Shown: in pieces, positions 11,961-23,629 of the stretch
Layout of the letters: each line of letters begins with the position of its first letter
Position numbering within the stretch: position 1 is the first letter of the stretch
DNA from: Galbula dea
Lineage: Eukaryota > Chordata > Aves > Piciformes > Galbulidae
Assembly: GCA_013399015.1 (NCBI GenBank)
Contig: VWZX01010816.1
Location: 42,275 to 106,274, forward strand
Length of the DNA: 64,000 bases
Direction: 5' to 3'
The notes under the pieces: generated by a model
Seen by the model: the letters and a program-made list of their open reading frames with translations, nothing else
Database searches by the model: none
What the model was told of the DNA's origin: nothing
Position numbers and translations under genes: made by a program

Positions 11961-12954
11961 CAGTTCAGGTTGATCCTTGTTTAAGGTTGGGCTCTCCTCA
12001 ACCTTGCCACATTCTTTTTCCACCCCATTTCTCCATCCTCAGCCTCCTCCTGTCTTTCTTCAGAGTTTCTTCAGCTTTCCTGGCAGCTGGGGATGTTGTT
12101 TAGCTACTTCCATCTGCTGGCAGAAATGCTGCTGAGGTCACTGCTGTGCTTGGGCTCTGATGCCAGGGGAAGGAGGAGAAGGTGACATTTCAGAGCTCCT
12201 CCATCACTGGTGGGACCAGAGAGGCCCAGGCCTGTGCCTCTCACTGATTACCACACATAATTACTCTTCACAACCTAATTAGTGTTTTCCATGAAGCAGC
12301 AGGTCCAGCCCTTGATTGCCATCAGCAGGTAAAGACTGCACCTCCCAGGATCCTTCACTTGGGTCTTCTCTGGGGTCAGGAACTGAACCTTCCTGGGGGT
12401 TTTATACCCAGGAGGTTCCCTGAGGTGACCTAATTAACACCTTTTTAAGCAGGGATTAAGACTGGGGGTGGTTTTTGCATCACTGTCCTCACTCAGCCAA
12501 GGTGAAACCACAAACCTCTTCCATCAGCTGCTGTCAACCTCCAAAATCCAAACCCAAATCATCATCTGGTGATGAAATGGCAACAAAAAGCAGGGAACTG
12601 AGATCCTTCAGTGGTTGCTGTGGGAGCAGGGAGGAGAAGGCAGCCTGGGGCTGGCTGTGCAGTGAGGCACCATGGCTTCAGGGTCATGGAACCAGATGTG
12701 AGCCCTCAACTTGTGTCCAATTTGGGATTCTGAGGTTCTCTGAGTCAGCCCAGCTGGTGTCTGGGGATGCACCTGCAGCACCTCACCACCTTGGGACTGC
12801 TCTGGAGTTTTAACATCCATTTTCTGCAGATGATTACATTCCAAAACACACCCCACTTGAGTTTTCCTCTTCCTCTCAGACATGGGAGTTCCCTGGGTGG
12901 CTGCTGTTCTGTGCAGGGATGTGTTCCTGAGGCTGTCCACAGGACTGATGTGGA
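11961..12954 (-). other. BRD4 intron between exons 7 and 8, no feature
   Basis: Between two CR1 copies; no gene or repeat recognised. Confidence 0.5.
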
Positions 12955-13722
12955 TCAAAGGATGTGGAGAGGACCTTTTCAAGGTGATCTAGTCTAAGCC
13001 CCTGCAGTCAGCAGAGACATCTGAAACTAGAACAGGTTGCTCACAGCCCCACACAACCTGAGCTGCAATGCTTCCAGGGCTGGGACATCTCCCACCTCTC
13101 TGGACAACCTGGGCCAGGCTCTCACCACCCTCACTCCTTTTCTCTAGCCCAAATCTTCTCTTTCAGTTTAAAGCCATCACCCCTTGTCCTGACCCAACAG
13201 CTCTAGGTCCTGCTGAAAACTCTGTCCCCATCTCTCCTGTAACCCCTTGAAGGGCTGAAAGGCCACAAGAAGCTCTCCCTGGAGCCTTCTCTTCTCCAGG
13301 CTTAACAACCCCAACTCTCCTCACAGCAGAGAGCTTCCAGCCCTTGGATCATCTCTCTGGCCTCCTCTGGCCCTGCTCCAACAGCTCCATGTCTCTGCTG
13401 TGCTGAGGACTCCAGAGCTGGCCCCAGCACTGCAGCTGAGGTCTCCCCAGAGCACAGCAGAGGCAGAATCCTCTCCCTGCCCTGCTGGCCACGCTCTGGA
13501 GATCAGCCCAGGACACACCTGGCTTCTGGGCTGTGGGCACACACTGCTGGGTCATCTCCAGCTCTTCCCCCACCAGTACCCCAAATCCTTCTCCAGCCCT
13601 TCAGCCCCAGCCTGGACTGACACTGACCCAAGTGCAGGACCTTGCACTTGGCCTTGCTGAACGTCATGAGGTCCTCATGGACTCACTTCTCCAGCCTGTC
13701 CAGGTGATAGGATGGGAATGAG
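12955..13722 (-). mobile_element. CR1 copy, subfamily C
   Basis: Begins CCTTTTCAAGGTGATCTAGT and CCCCTGCAGTCAGCAG. It is nearly identical over long stretches to the copy at 44965-45660. Confidence 0.85.
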
Positions 13723-14354
13723 AAGTGTTGAAATGGTCAAACAACCATGCAGGAGCTCTTTCTCCTCAAGACATTTCCCCCTGGGCTCCTTCAGCACCTG
13801 AAGGTATTGGCTTGTCTCAGATCTCCTCAGACCAAGGTCCTGTTTCCTGCTCTGACCAGGAGACCTCCTGGAGCAGCTCCAGATTCCCCAGAGAGGAGGG
13901 AATCTAGATGATCCATGGGAGTGGTGAAGCATGTCATTAACCCAGCACCTCCCTCCAGACCTGGGGCTCCTTCATCAGCTGCCTCACTAATTACAAACTC
14001 TCCAGGAACAGGGAGAAACTTCTCCAGGGGACAGTGGAAGAGGGAAGTAAAGCAGAAGAATGCAGCAGCTGCTGTCACTTGATGCCTTTTGAGGTGTTCT
14101 GGGGAGAAAAGTGCCAGTTTGGAGCCACACTTTTCCTTCCTCCTCCCTTCCCAACGAGGAAGAGGACACAAAGATGTTCCTGAAGAGTTCCAAGGAGGAA
14201 ATTGGCCTCAGCCAGCTCCCTCCTTCCACCCCAACCATCGTTCTGCCACCACCAGCCACCCCCTGGGTGGATTTTCCCCTTCCACCAGGACTCAAGTGTC
14301 CCTTAGGTTGGAGAAGGGAGTCAGGGGCAAGGCTGGGCCATGCTGTGTCCTTAC

Positions 14355-14483
14355 CTGCAGCTTCCTTGCCATGGCCACCACCTCGTGGTCGGCAGGGTTG
14401 TACTTGTAGCAGTTGGAGAACATCAGCCGCACGTCGGCCGCGAACTCCTGGGCGTCGCGGTACTCCCGGGCCTCCAGCTTGGA
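14355..14483 (-). CDS. BRD4: BRD4 exon 7: core of bromodomain 2
   Basis: This 129-base phase-0 exon has acceptor CCTCCCAG before 14483 and donor CAG|GTAAGG after 14355. It encodes residues 399-441, SKLEAREYRDAQ to MARKLQ, and includes CYKYN with the acetyl-lysine-binding Asn (residue 427 here). A 41-bp minisatellite begins about 180 bases upstream of the acceptor. Confidence 0.96.
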
Positions 14484-14665
14484 CTGGGAGGAGAGGGAAA
14501 CACCAGGACAGGTCTGCTCTTACCTCTGCCAAACAGCCCAACGGCTCCATGGGGTCCCCACAGCCCCTGGAAACCCAGGGAAGACCATGGAGACCACCCC
14601 ACCCCTCAAGCTGCCTGCCCAGGGGCACAGTAAGGCAGCACTGTGGGCAGGAGAGTGGCCAGGTT

Positions 14666-15490
14666 TGGTCCAAACAACCACTCCTGGCCAAAACAACTTC
14701 TGTTTGCCTAAAGATCATCTCACTTTGGTCAAAACAACTAATATTTCTCTAAAGATCATCTCATTTTGGTCCAAACAACCAAGTCTGGTCACAACAACTG
14801 ATATTTGCCTAAAGAAGATCTCACTTTGGTCAAAAATCCCAACTCACTTTGGTCACAACTACTGATTCTGGCCAAAAGAACAACTAGTTTTGGTCAAAAC
14901 TACTAATACTGGCCAAAAGAACAACTAGTTTTGGTCAAAACCACTGATTCTGGTCAAAAGAACAACTAGTTTTGGTCAAAACCACTGATTCTGGTCAAAA
15001 GAACAACTGGTTTTGGTCAAAATTACTGATTCTGGTCAAAAGAACAACTGGTTTTGGTCAAAACTAATGATTCTGGTCAAAAGAACAACTAGTTTTGGTC
15101 AAAACCACTGATTCTGGTCAAAGGAACAACTAGTTTTGGTCAAAACTACTGATTCTGGCCAAAAGAACAACTAGTTTTGGTCAAAACTATTAATACTGGC
15201 CAAAAGAACAACTAGTTTTGGTCAAAACTACTGATTCTGGCCAAAAGAACAACTAGTTTTGGTCAAAACTACTGATTCTGGTCAAAAGAACAACTAGTTT
15301 TGGTCCAAAAGACTTATTTTGGTAAAAATGACTAATTTTGTTCAAAAGCCAACTGATTTTGGTCCCAAGAATGCCTGATTTTGGTCCAAATGACTTCTTT
15401 GGATCTAAAGAATGCCTCCTGTTGCTCACAATCACTAACCCTGGTCTAAGGACTGACTCATTTTGGTCACCATCACTCATTTTGCTCTAA
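14666..15490. repeat. 41-bp minisatellite upstream of exon 7
   Basis: The unit combines ACAACTAGTTTTGGTCAAAA with ACTGATTCTGGTCAAAAGA. It is cleanest at 14870-15300 and degenerate at both ends. The array begins about 180 bases upstream of the exon 7 acceptor. Confidence 0.92.
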
Positions 15491-16377
15491 GGGTTGTGGA
15501 AGGTTTCTGAACAGCAGCCCTGCCCAGGAGCATCCTCAGTGATGTTCAGAGGACTCTCTGCTCTCCAAGCCTCCTTCCTGCTGCCTGACCACAGCTGGGT
15601 GGCCTGGATGGGGTTGGCATCTTGAAGAGTGGTGGTGGTGAAGGCCAGGAGTTAAGAACCTTGGCTCTTCCTGACCTCAACCAAGGTGGGCTACAGCTCC
15701 ACATGCACAAGCAGAACATGGTGACCTTTGCTCAGATCATTCCTTGAGAGGGAAGAACTCAGCCTGCTGGGAGGGACAGAGGACACCAGGGTTGTCCTTC
15801 AGCCAGCAGTGGAAGATGATGCCAGGTTTTGTTGCTGCAGGGGACAGGATTCAACCATCTCACCTACTTTCAACCTTCCACCTTTCCTCCAGGAAGCAAG
15901 CTCTTGTCTCTAGAGCTTGGAACTCCACCCTACAAGGGCACAGACCTGTTCTGCTGGCCACCTGCTCCTGTCCCAGGAGCTGAGAGGACTGATCTGGGTG
16001 GAGATGGCCTGGAGATGACCCCCAACCCTCTGTCCCAACCAGCATGTCCAGCTGTGACAAGGCCACTGAGCCAAGAGAAGCTTCATGCCTCCTCCTCCCT
16101 CCCTGTGAAAGTGAGGTTGACTTGAACAACTGGAAGAGACTGAAGGTTCCCCAGCTGTCCTGGCAGCATCTGTCAAGGGTGAGCTGAGCCAGGCAGCACT
16201 GGCAGACACCCAGCAGGAGGAGTGCAGGCAGTGATGGAGGCCAGAGACCCAACACTCACTGCTGGAGGGGAAAGGAGAACAGCAGGGTTTGGCCCAACAA
16301 GGGCCTCCAAGATCTGTGATGAAGGATGAGACAAGATCCTCACTGGCTTCAGCCCTGAAGTAACCTCACAAGGACTG
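15491..16377 (-). other. BRD4 intron between exons 6 and 7, no feature
   Basis: Between the 41-bp minisatellite and a CR1 copy. No exon-like block with matching splice sites was found. Confidence 0.5.
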
Positions 16378-17060
16378 GGATCACAGAATCCCAGCATGGT
16401 TGGGGTTGGAAGGGACCTCTGGGATCAGCCAGTCCAACCCCCCTGCTCCAGAAGGGTCACCCAGGGCAGCTGGCCCAGGGTCACCTCCAGCTGGGCTTGG
16501 AAGCTCTCCACAGGAGGAGACTCCACAACCTCTCTGGGCAGCCTGGGCCAGGGATCACCACCCTCAAAGTGCACCCCAAGCCTTTAGCTGTTGCTGAGCA
16601 GGCAGAAGATCCCTCTGGGGCTGCTCTTCTCCAGGCTAAGCAGCCCCAGCAGCACCCACAGAGATGCTGCAGGTCCCTCAGCATCTTCTTAGCCTCTGCT
16701 GGACTCTCTCCAGGACTTCCTTGGCTTTCTGCAACTGGGGAGCCCTCAGCTGCAGCCAGGACTGCAGATGGGGCCTGCCTGGAGCAGAGCAGAGCCACAG
16801 GAGAACCTCCCTCCCCCTGCTGCTCACCTTTTTCTCCTGTCCCCTTGAGACCACTGGCCACCAGAGCACATTGCTGCTGCCTCAGGGGCAGCTTGGTGTC
16901 CACCAGCACTGCCAGCTCCTTCTCTGTGGAGCTGCTTCCCAGCAGGTCAAGCCCTAACCTGTCCTGCTCCAGGAGGTTCTCCCTCCCCAGGGGCAGGATC
17001 CTCCACTTGCCCTGGCAGAACTTCCTGAGGTTCCTCTCCTCAAACTCTCAGCCTGTGCAG
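16378..17060 (-). mobile_element. CR1 copy, subfamily B
   Basis: The reversed tail ATCACAGAATCCCAGCATGG at the left is followed by subfamily B blocks up to the Leu-rich linker region. Confidence 0.88.
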
Positions 17061-17069
17061 CTCTCACTG

Positions 17070-17420
17070 AATGGCAGCACAGGAAGGAAGCAAAGGAAAG
17101 ATGAAGGAAACTGATCATCTGGGTTTAAAACTTAGGCCCAAAGTGGGTGAAGCAGGACTTAGAGCCAGGCTTAAAGTGCCTGCAGAGGAGCTGATACCAT
17201 GGCTAAAGAGCTGCAGACTTCTAGATCAGGAATTAGGGTTGGTAACTAAAATGTAAAGCCTGGGATCAGGAATTAAGGGTTTTCAAACTGAAAGTTAAAG
17301 GCTGCTAAAGCAGGGATCACATCTGGAAACTAAAGAGTTCAAGATTTAGCTCAGGAGTGAAGGTTTGAGAACTAAAGCTGGAGCTTGAAATCAGCAATTA
17401 AGACTGGATAACAAAGAAGA
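17070..17420. repeat. Possible degenerate repeat in the intron after exon 6
   Basis: Words such as GATCAGGAATTA, AACTAAAG and TTAGGGTT recur loosely. It may be an old decayed minisatellite. Confidence 0.35.
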
Positions 17421-17807
17421 TGAAAACTTCTGAACAACAAATTCATGTTTCTTAGCTCAAGTGATGTTTCTCAAGCACAACTGGATGTCCCCAGGGCAAA
17501 TGTGGGTCAATCCCCAGCTTAAAAATGAAACCATTCCACTCAGGAATGGCCATTTGGAGGGGAAATGAGGATGAATTTCCAGTCTCTCTTTAAGATGAAG
17601 CAGTTTTGAACCCAAAGGAACTGCTGGATTGGGGCAAAGGGCACTGGAAGGAGAGGTCTTGACTGGAGAATGGGGTTTGAGAGGGAACCCTGCTGTGATC
17701 TGTGATCTCTGGAGCCATCTCCTGGGCTAGAAGAAAAGAGCAGATTGATCCAAAATGGAGATTTGCTCTCAAAAACCTTTGTGAGCTTTTGCCCAGAGCC
17801 CTCTGGG

Positions 17808-18035
17808 AAGATGTTTAGATGTTAGGAGGAAGTTCTTCACCATGAGGGTGAGGAGACACTGGAACAGGTTGCCCAGAGAGGCTGTGGAAGCTCCATCCCT
17901 GGAAGCTTTTAAGGCCAGGCTGGATGGGGCTGTGGGCAACCTGATCCAGTGGGAGGTGTCCCTGGCAGGCAAGGGGGTTGGAACTAGATGATCCCTAAGG
18001 TCCCTTCCAACTCTGGTGCTTCTCTGATTCTGCCT
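17808..18035 (+). mobile_element. CR1 3' end, subfamily D
   Basis: Reads AGGAAGTTCTTCACCATGAG to GGTTGGAACTAGATGATCCC and ends in TTCTCTGATTCTG. It forms an inverted pair with the next copy. Confidence 0.88.
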
Positions 18036-18127
18036 TGGATGCTTTGTTCACCCCAGAAGTCACCATAATGACAAGAGGAGACAAGAGATGGAAAGTGCCA
18101 CAAACCTCCAGCCAAAATCAATCTGGC

Positions 18128-18535
18128 TAACACAGAACCCTAGAATGGCCAGGGTTGGAAGGGACCTTAGAGATCAGCTAGTTCCAACCCCCCTGCCTGC
18201 CAGGGACACCTCCCACTGGATCAGGTTGCCCACAGCCCCATCCAGCCTGGCCTTAAAAGCTTCCAGGGATGGAGCTTCCACAGCCTCTCTGGGCAACCTG
18301 TTCCAGTGTCTCCTCACCCTCATGGTGAAGAACTTCCTCCTAATATCTAATCTAAATCTCCCTCCTCTAGTTTGCATCCATTCCCCCTGGTTCTATCACT
18401 CTCTGACCTCCTAAACAGCCCCTCCCCAGCTTCCCTGTAGCCCCCTTCAGACACTGGAAGGCCACCAGAAGGTCTCCTGGGAGCCTTCTCCTCTGCAGAC
18501 TGAACAACCCCAACTCTCCCAGGCATGTAGGAGAC
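18128..18535 (-). mobile_element. CR1 copy, subfamily D
   Basis: Same subfamily in the opposite direction. It begins ACAGAACCCTAGAATGGCC and ends about 65 bases before the donor side of exon 6. Confidence 0.88.
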
Positions 18536-18601
18536 CAAGATGCCTCAAAATAATCTTTGTTCCCTTGCCCAGAGCCTGCCCTCCCCCCTCCTGGGGCTTA
18601 C

Positions 18602-18961
18602 TTTGATGGTGCTCAGATCCATGGGGTGTTTGATAATGTCACAGTAGTCATGGAGCCCGAGAGCCTCCACGTCCACCGGCTTGTAGAAAGGCCAGGCGTA
18701 GGCAGCGTGCTTCTTGGCAAACATCTCCTTGATGATGCCACTGCAGTACTTTAACTGCTCTGAGATCTTGCTGCTCTTCTCCACCATGTGCTGCTGAGAG
18801 TCTGGAACATCTTTCTTTGGGGGCTTGACGGGGCGGCTGCTCTCCCGGCGCGGCCCCAGCTTGGTGGCCTTGGGCTCGGCAGGCAGCGAGGAGGAGTCGT
18901 GGATTGGGTCCATGGTGGTTGGGGTCGTGGTGTCTGCTTTCCTCTTCACCCCTTTTTTTGT
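18602..18961 (-). CDS. BRD4: BRD4 exon 6: basic linker and first half of bromodomain 2
   Basis: This 360-base phase-0 exon has acceptor TGTGTTGCAG before 18961 and donor AAA|GTAAGC after 18602. It encodes residues 279-398. It begins TKKGVKRKADTTTPTT (a nuclear-localisation-like basic segment), continues with RRESSRPVKPPKKDVPDS, and enters bromodomain 2 with its WPF shelf (AYAWPFYKPVDVEAL) and YCDIIKHPMDLSTIK. The length and both splice points match the mammalian exon layout. Confidence 0.96.
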
Positions 18962-19054
18962 CTGCAACACAGCAAAGGAAGAAAAAAGCACATTTGGGCA
19001 TCAAACCTCTGGCTTCAGCTGAGAAATGATTCATACAATGGTAGAGACGTTGCA

Positions 19055-19885
19055 GTTGGAGATCTTTAAGGTCAGGGAGTCACAACCCAGTCCCCAGCAC
19101 TGCCAGGGCATTGCTGAACCAGGGCCTCAGCATCACAGCTCCAGGGCTTGGAAACCCCTCCAGGGATGGGGACTCCACCACTGCCCTGGGAAGCCTGGGC
19201 CAGGCCTCAACAACCCTTGCCAGGAACAAATTGTTCCTCAAGGTTAACCTAAACCTCTTTTGACACAACTTGAGGCCACTTCTTCTTGTCCCATTACTTG
19301 TTGCTTGGGAAAAGAAACCAACTCCCACCTGGCTCCAACCTCCTCCCAGGGAGCTACAGAGAGCCAGAAGGTCTCTCCTCAGCCTCCTTTGCTCCAGGCT
19401 CAACTCCCTCAGTTCCCTCAATTGCTCCTCCCAACTTCTCCAGACCCTTCCCCACCTTCCTTGCCACACTCCAGCCCCTCCATGGAGTGAGGAGCCCCAA
19501 AGGGAGGCCAGGATTGGAGCTGGGGCCTCCCCAGTGCCCAGCCCAGGAGGCCAAGCCCTGCCCTGCTCCTGCTGCCACCCCAGTGCTGCTCCAAGCCAGG
19601 CTGCTCTTGGCCTCCTTGGCCACCTGGGCACAGCCTGGCTCCTCTGCTGCCCCAGCCCCTCAGCTCCTTCTCCTCTGGGCACTTTCCAGCCACTCTGCCC
19701 CCAGCCTGGAGCCTTCCTGGGTTGGGGTGACCTAAGGTAAGGACCCAGCACTTGCCCTTGGTGAACTTCATGCCATTGGCCTGGTCCCACTGATCCAGCC
19801 TGGCCAGGTCCCTCTGCAGAGCCTCTGACCCTGCAGCAGATCAACTCCCTCTCAGCTTGGTGTCATCTCAGAAGTGCCTGAGGCT
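19055..19885 (-). mobile_element. CR1 copy, subfamily A
   Basis: Subfamily A blocks run from the 3' UTR into the reverse-transcriptase tail. The central part is almost identical to 3130-3390 with small deletions. Confidence 0.88.
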
Positions 19886-20159
19886 GCCCTCCATCAGAGA
19901 TACTGTAAGGGAAGTGGCCCCAATGCTTGTGGCATGGACTCAGCTTCGTGCCAGTGACTCCTGGTGGCACTCAGAAGGATGACACTGGAAGCCCTTCCAA
20001 AAACATCCCCATCCTCTTGGACTGTCCTGAGCTCTACAGAAAATCATGGCTTGTCTCCATCACTGCAGCAAAGGTGAACAGCACCAGTCACAGCAAGTCC
20101 TGATACTCCTCTGAGTCATCCAAAGCTCAATCAATGATTGGAGAGGATGGAGAGGGCTT

Positions 20160-20470
20160 CATAGAATCACTGGATCACAGAATGCTTTGGGCTGGAAGGG
20201 ACCTTTCAAAGTCATCCAGTCCAACCCCCTGCAGCCAGCAGGGACATCTCCAAGTACAGCAGGTTGCTCAGACCCCAAGACCAAACCTGAGCTGCAATGC
20301 TTCCAGGGATGGGACATCTCCCACCTCTCTGAGCAACCTGGGCCAGGCTCTTACCACCCTCAGGGTGAGAAAGTTCTTCCTTCTCTCCAGTCTAAATCCT
20401 CTCCTCCAGTTTAAAACCATCACACCTTGTCCTGACCCAACACCCAAACCTGTTTCCATGCAAACCCAGG
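20160..20470 (-). mobile_element. CR1 copy (C-like)
   Basis: The reversed tail ATAGAATCACTGGATCACAG is followed by AAGTCATCCAGTCCAACCCC and blocks ending with CCATCACACCTTGTCCTGAC. Confidence 0.82.
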
Positions 20471-20499
20471 TGGAATTCACCATGTCTGCCATAACCTTA

Positions 20500-21435
20500 T
20501 CTCCTCTGGACAGCACAGGCTCCTTCTCTACCCAGTGGATTCTCAACACATCATTTTGTGACCAAACTGTGGCCATTTGCCTTCAAATGCAGCTCAAGCA
20601 GCAAAGCAAAGGGGAACACATGCTGCCCAGAGAGGCTGTGGAGTCTCCTGTGGAGACCAGGAGACCTGGAGGTGATCCTGGGCAACCTACTCTGGGTAAC
20701 CCTGCTGGAGCAGGGGCTTTGCATTGGCTGATCTCCAGAGGTCCCTTCCAACCCCCACTCTGCTGGATGTGGCAGTGCTGGTGGGCACCAAGTTGCCCCT
20801 GAGGCAGCAGCAATGTGTCCTGGTGCCTGAGAAGGCCAATGGTCTCCTGGGGGACAGGAAGAAGAGGGGGAGCAGCAGGGACAGGGAGGTTCTCCTGGGC
20901 CTCTGCTCTGGCCTAGGGAGGCCCCATCAGGAGTCCTAGCTCCACTTCTGGTCTCCTCTGTTCAGGAAGGTACCTGTACCTGGAGAAGGTACAGAAAAGG
21001 GCTGCAAAAAGGCTGAGGGGACTGGAACATCTCTGTTATGGGGAAAGGCTGAGAGAGCTGGGGCTGCTTAGCCTGCAGAAGAGCAGACTGAGGAGAAATC
21101 TGCTCAATGCTTAGCAATACTTTCTGGGTGGGGGTTAGGAGGCTGAGGCCAGGCTTTGTCCAGTGGTGCCCAGGGCCAGGGCAAGAGGGAAGAGGCACAA
21201 ACTGGAACAGAGGGAGTTCTGTCTGAACATCAGGAGGAACTTCTTGACCTTGAGAGTGCCAGGGCCCTGGCCCAGGCTGCCCAGGTGGGTGCTGGAGTCT
21301 CCATCTCTGGAGATGTCCCAAGCCCCCCGGCCACCGTCCTGTGCAACCTGCCCTTGGTGACCCTGCTCTGCCAGGGGGGTTGGACTAGATGATCTCCAGA
21401 GGTCCCTGCCCACCCCTAACATTCTGTGCTTCAAA
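20500..21435 (+). repeat. Left arm of an inverted duplication (two CR1 pieces and flank)
   Basis: The segment holds non-CR1-like flank (20500-20590), a plus-strand CR1 3' end (about 20625-20762) and a second plus-strand CR1 (about 20765-21435, ending CACCCCTAACATTCTGTGC). The whole arrangement recurs in reverse complement at 30101-31139, with only scattered differences. Confidence 0.88.
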
Positions 21436-21515
21436 GATTCTGTGTCCCCTTGGCCACCTGTGGCCATTTCCAGAGGCTGAAGATCACTGCGGAGCTTCAG
21501 CCCAGACTCACTCAC

Positions 21516-21790
21516 CTTGACGGGCTGAGCGGGCGTCGGGATCACGGAGGGGTGCGGCTGGAGGGGCTGAGGGGTTGGGGCTGGTGGGGCAGGGGCCTGG
21601 GGGGCCGGTGGAGGTGGGGCAGGGGCTTGAGGAGGCACCATTGTCATCACTGGGCCCTGGACGATGAGGTCGGGGGTGACCGGAGGGAAGGAGTGCGCGG
21701 CCGGGAGGCTCTGCTGCGGCACCTGCGTCTGCGCCGGCGACGAGGCCTGGGTGCTGTTGGCTACCGTGGATGATCCAGGTTTGGATGTCA
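21516..21790 (-). CDS. BRD4: BRD4 exon 5: Pro/Gln-rich linker
   Basis: This 275-base exon has acceptor CTCTTGGCAG before 21790 and donor AAG|GTGAGT after 21516. It encodes residues 187-278, a low-complexity linker between the bromodomains with the conserved block VTPDLIVQGPVMTMVPPQ followed by Pro/Ala-rich sequence and ending AQPVK. The donor lies about 80 bases from one arm of a long inverted duplication (20500-21435). Confidence 0.95.
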
Positions 21791-22245
21791 CTGCCAAGAG
21801 AAGAGAAAACACCAGGTTGTTCTTCCCTTCAGAAGGGCTTGGTGGAATGGGTTTGTATGAACAGCATTAGCAAACACTGCTCCTTAGGATCCTGAGTTAT
21901 CTCCCAGCTCCAGCTCTGCTGTAACCTGCTGAGGGCCAACGCTCCCCATGTTCTCCTCCACAGGCACCACTTCTGTGGCCTCTCAGGGGAAAAGGTGAAG
22001 CAGGGCAGGACCTACCTGTGCCAAAACCCCTCCAGAAGAAGACTGAGGTCAGGCCAAGCTCCTTCTCCCCATCCCTCTACTCCCCAGGCAGGACAAGGAC
22101 TGGAGCCCATCTTCTCCTGCCCAATCCTCACTCCTAGGCAACACTTCTGCATTATCAGCACAGAAAAGATTCCTCAGACTGTAGGAATCTGATTCTTAAG
22201 AAGAGATTTGGAAACTTCCTGAAGGAGGAGATGGTTCTGCAGAGC

Positions 22246-22985
22246 TGTCCTGGTTTGGGTTAGAACAGAACCAATTCTCTTCAGTCATTTTCCTTCTTAG
22301 CCAAAGCTCCTCTAAGGAACTGCAGGCTCTGGAACCAGCAGCATGTTGGTACAGACACTGCCTGCTCCTAGCAGTGGCAAGACCTCGTGGTTAGATTTAC
22401 TGCCAGGGATTGGGATGCAGAGCAAGGTCACTGCTAGATCTTGTGTCTCAGTTGGGAGGTGCAGAGTAAAGGCTGCACCTTCAGGAGGAGCAGACAGGAC
22501 AGGTGACCCTAACCTGACAGCTAAGGATTCCATCCCACATACATCATAGCTGATAGAACACTGAGGGGCAGCTCCTTCTTCTTTCTCCTTCTCCTCCTGC
22601 TCTCCTTCACTGGCCAGCATCTGAGGAGAACTCTGTCTGTTCTGCCCTCAATCCTGATCCCTAAGTTCCTGCATCCAGTTTCAGGATCCAGTCCCTGAGC
22701 CAGGTTCCTGCCTGCTGCTGAGTCCTTCTGGGGCAGTACCAGTGGTGCTGGTGATGTGGTTACCATCTAGGGGTGTTTGGGTTCACCACTGGCTTTGGAC
22801 ATATTTCCTTTAACCATTATTCTTCTCATTAAAGTAGCTTTAGTTTCCTTTTCTAACCCACAAGACTCTCTCTCTCTCTTATTCCCTCTCCCTTCTTGGG
22901 GGGAAGAAGGGATAACAGGGAGTGTGGTCAGCCCAGCCCCAACCCTCAGCAAGAGCCCAGGGCAGGAACAGGCCAGGAGATGCCC
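22246..22985 (+). mobile_element. Probable solo LTR of an endogenous retrovirus
   Basis: It opens TGTCCTGGTTTGGGTTAGA, a start typical of bird ERV LTRs. Toward the end it has CATTAAAGTAGCTTTAGTTT, (TC)n and a G-rich stretch, as in the R/U5 part of such LTRs. No internal gag, pol or env sequence is seen. The right border and target-site duplication are not resolved. Confidence 0.5.
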
Positions 22986-23629
22986 AACCTGGCTGCCAGG
23001 CCACGTGTCTCTTCTCTAAGTGCCAGCAGAGATCTAGTTCTCCTCTGGATTAGAGGCTTTTCTACAAGACAAACCATCAACAAGTTCCTCAGTGGTTGAA
23101 CTCTGATGTTCAGCAGCAGAGACAGGAAGGGATTAAGTGAGAAAAATGTTCTTCTTTGATCCTGGAAATAAATGATCCAGGAGCAAAACTGCACCAAGAG
23201 TCTCTGGTGTTAACAGCAAGTCTTCAGGGATCAACAGACACAAACCATTTTATCCATTCCCAACCTCAGACAGGGCTCAAAATGCTGCAGGGGAACCTGC
23301 TGCAGAGCCTGAAGAGCAGAGGTTGCTATTTCAGCCCTGAACAGGAGCAAGAAGATGGAAATAAACCAAACCAAAGTGTTCCTGGGGCTGTGGCCAAGCA
23401 CAGCACAGCCCTGGCTGCCTCTCTAACACGATGTGGCTTTTTTGTGGCACCAAGTCCATGGAGGAGGAGGTGAAGAGCTCCCAGAGGGCTGATACCACGC
23501 AGCTGATGTAGCTTTTTCCCAGCTCTACCTTCCCCTTCAGATCCCATGAGAGATATTTCACCAGCTCAGCTCCCCAACAGCAGCACCTTGACATTTTACA
23601 TCCACTCTCATCTTCCAAGCTCTATGGAG
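22986..23629 (-). other. BRD4 intron between exons 4 and 5, no feature
   Basis: Unique-looking DNA after the probable LTR. Confidence 0.5.

Noticed and set aside
13987..14718. A 243-codon minus-strand frame across exon 7
   Set aside because: It overlaps exon 7 in a different frame; the true exon frame is fixed by the bromodomain 2 sequence and the splice sites.
8410..15490. Arrays of regular direct repeats that could resemble CRISPR arrays
   Set aside because: Units are head-to-tail with no unique spacers, in a vertebrate intron; they are minisatellites.
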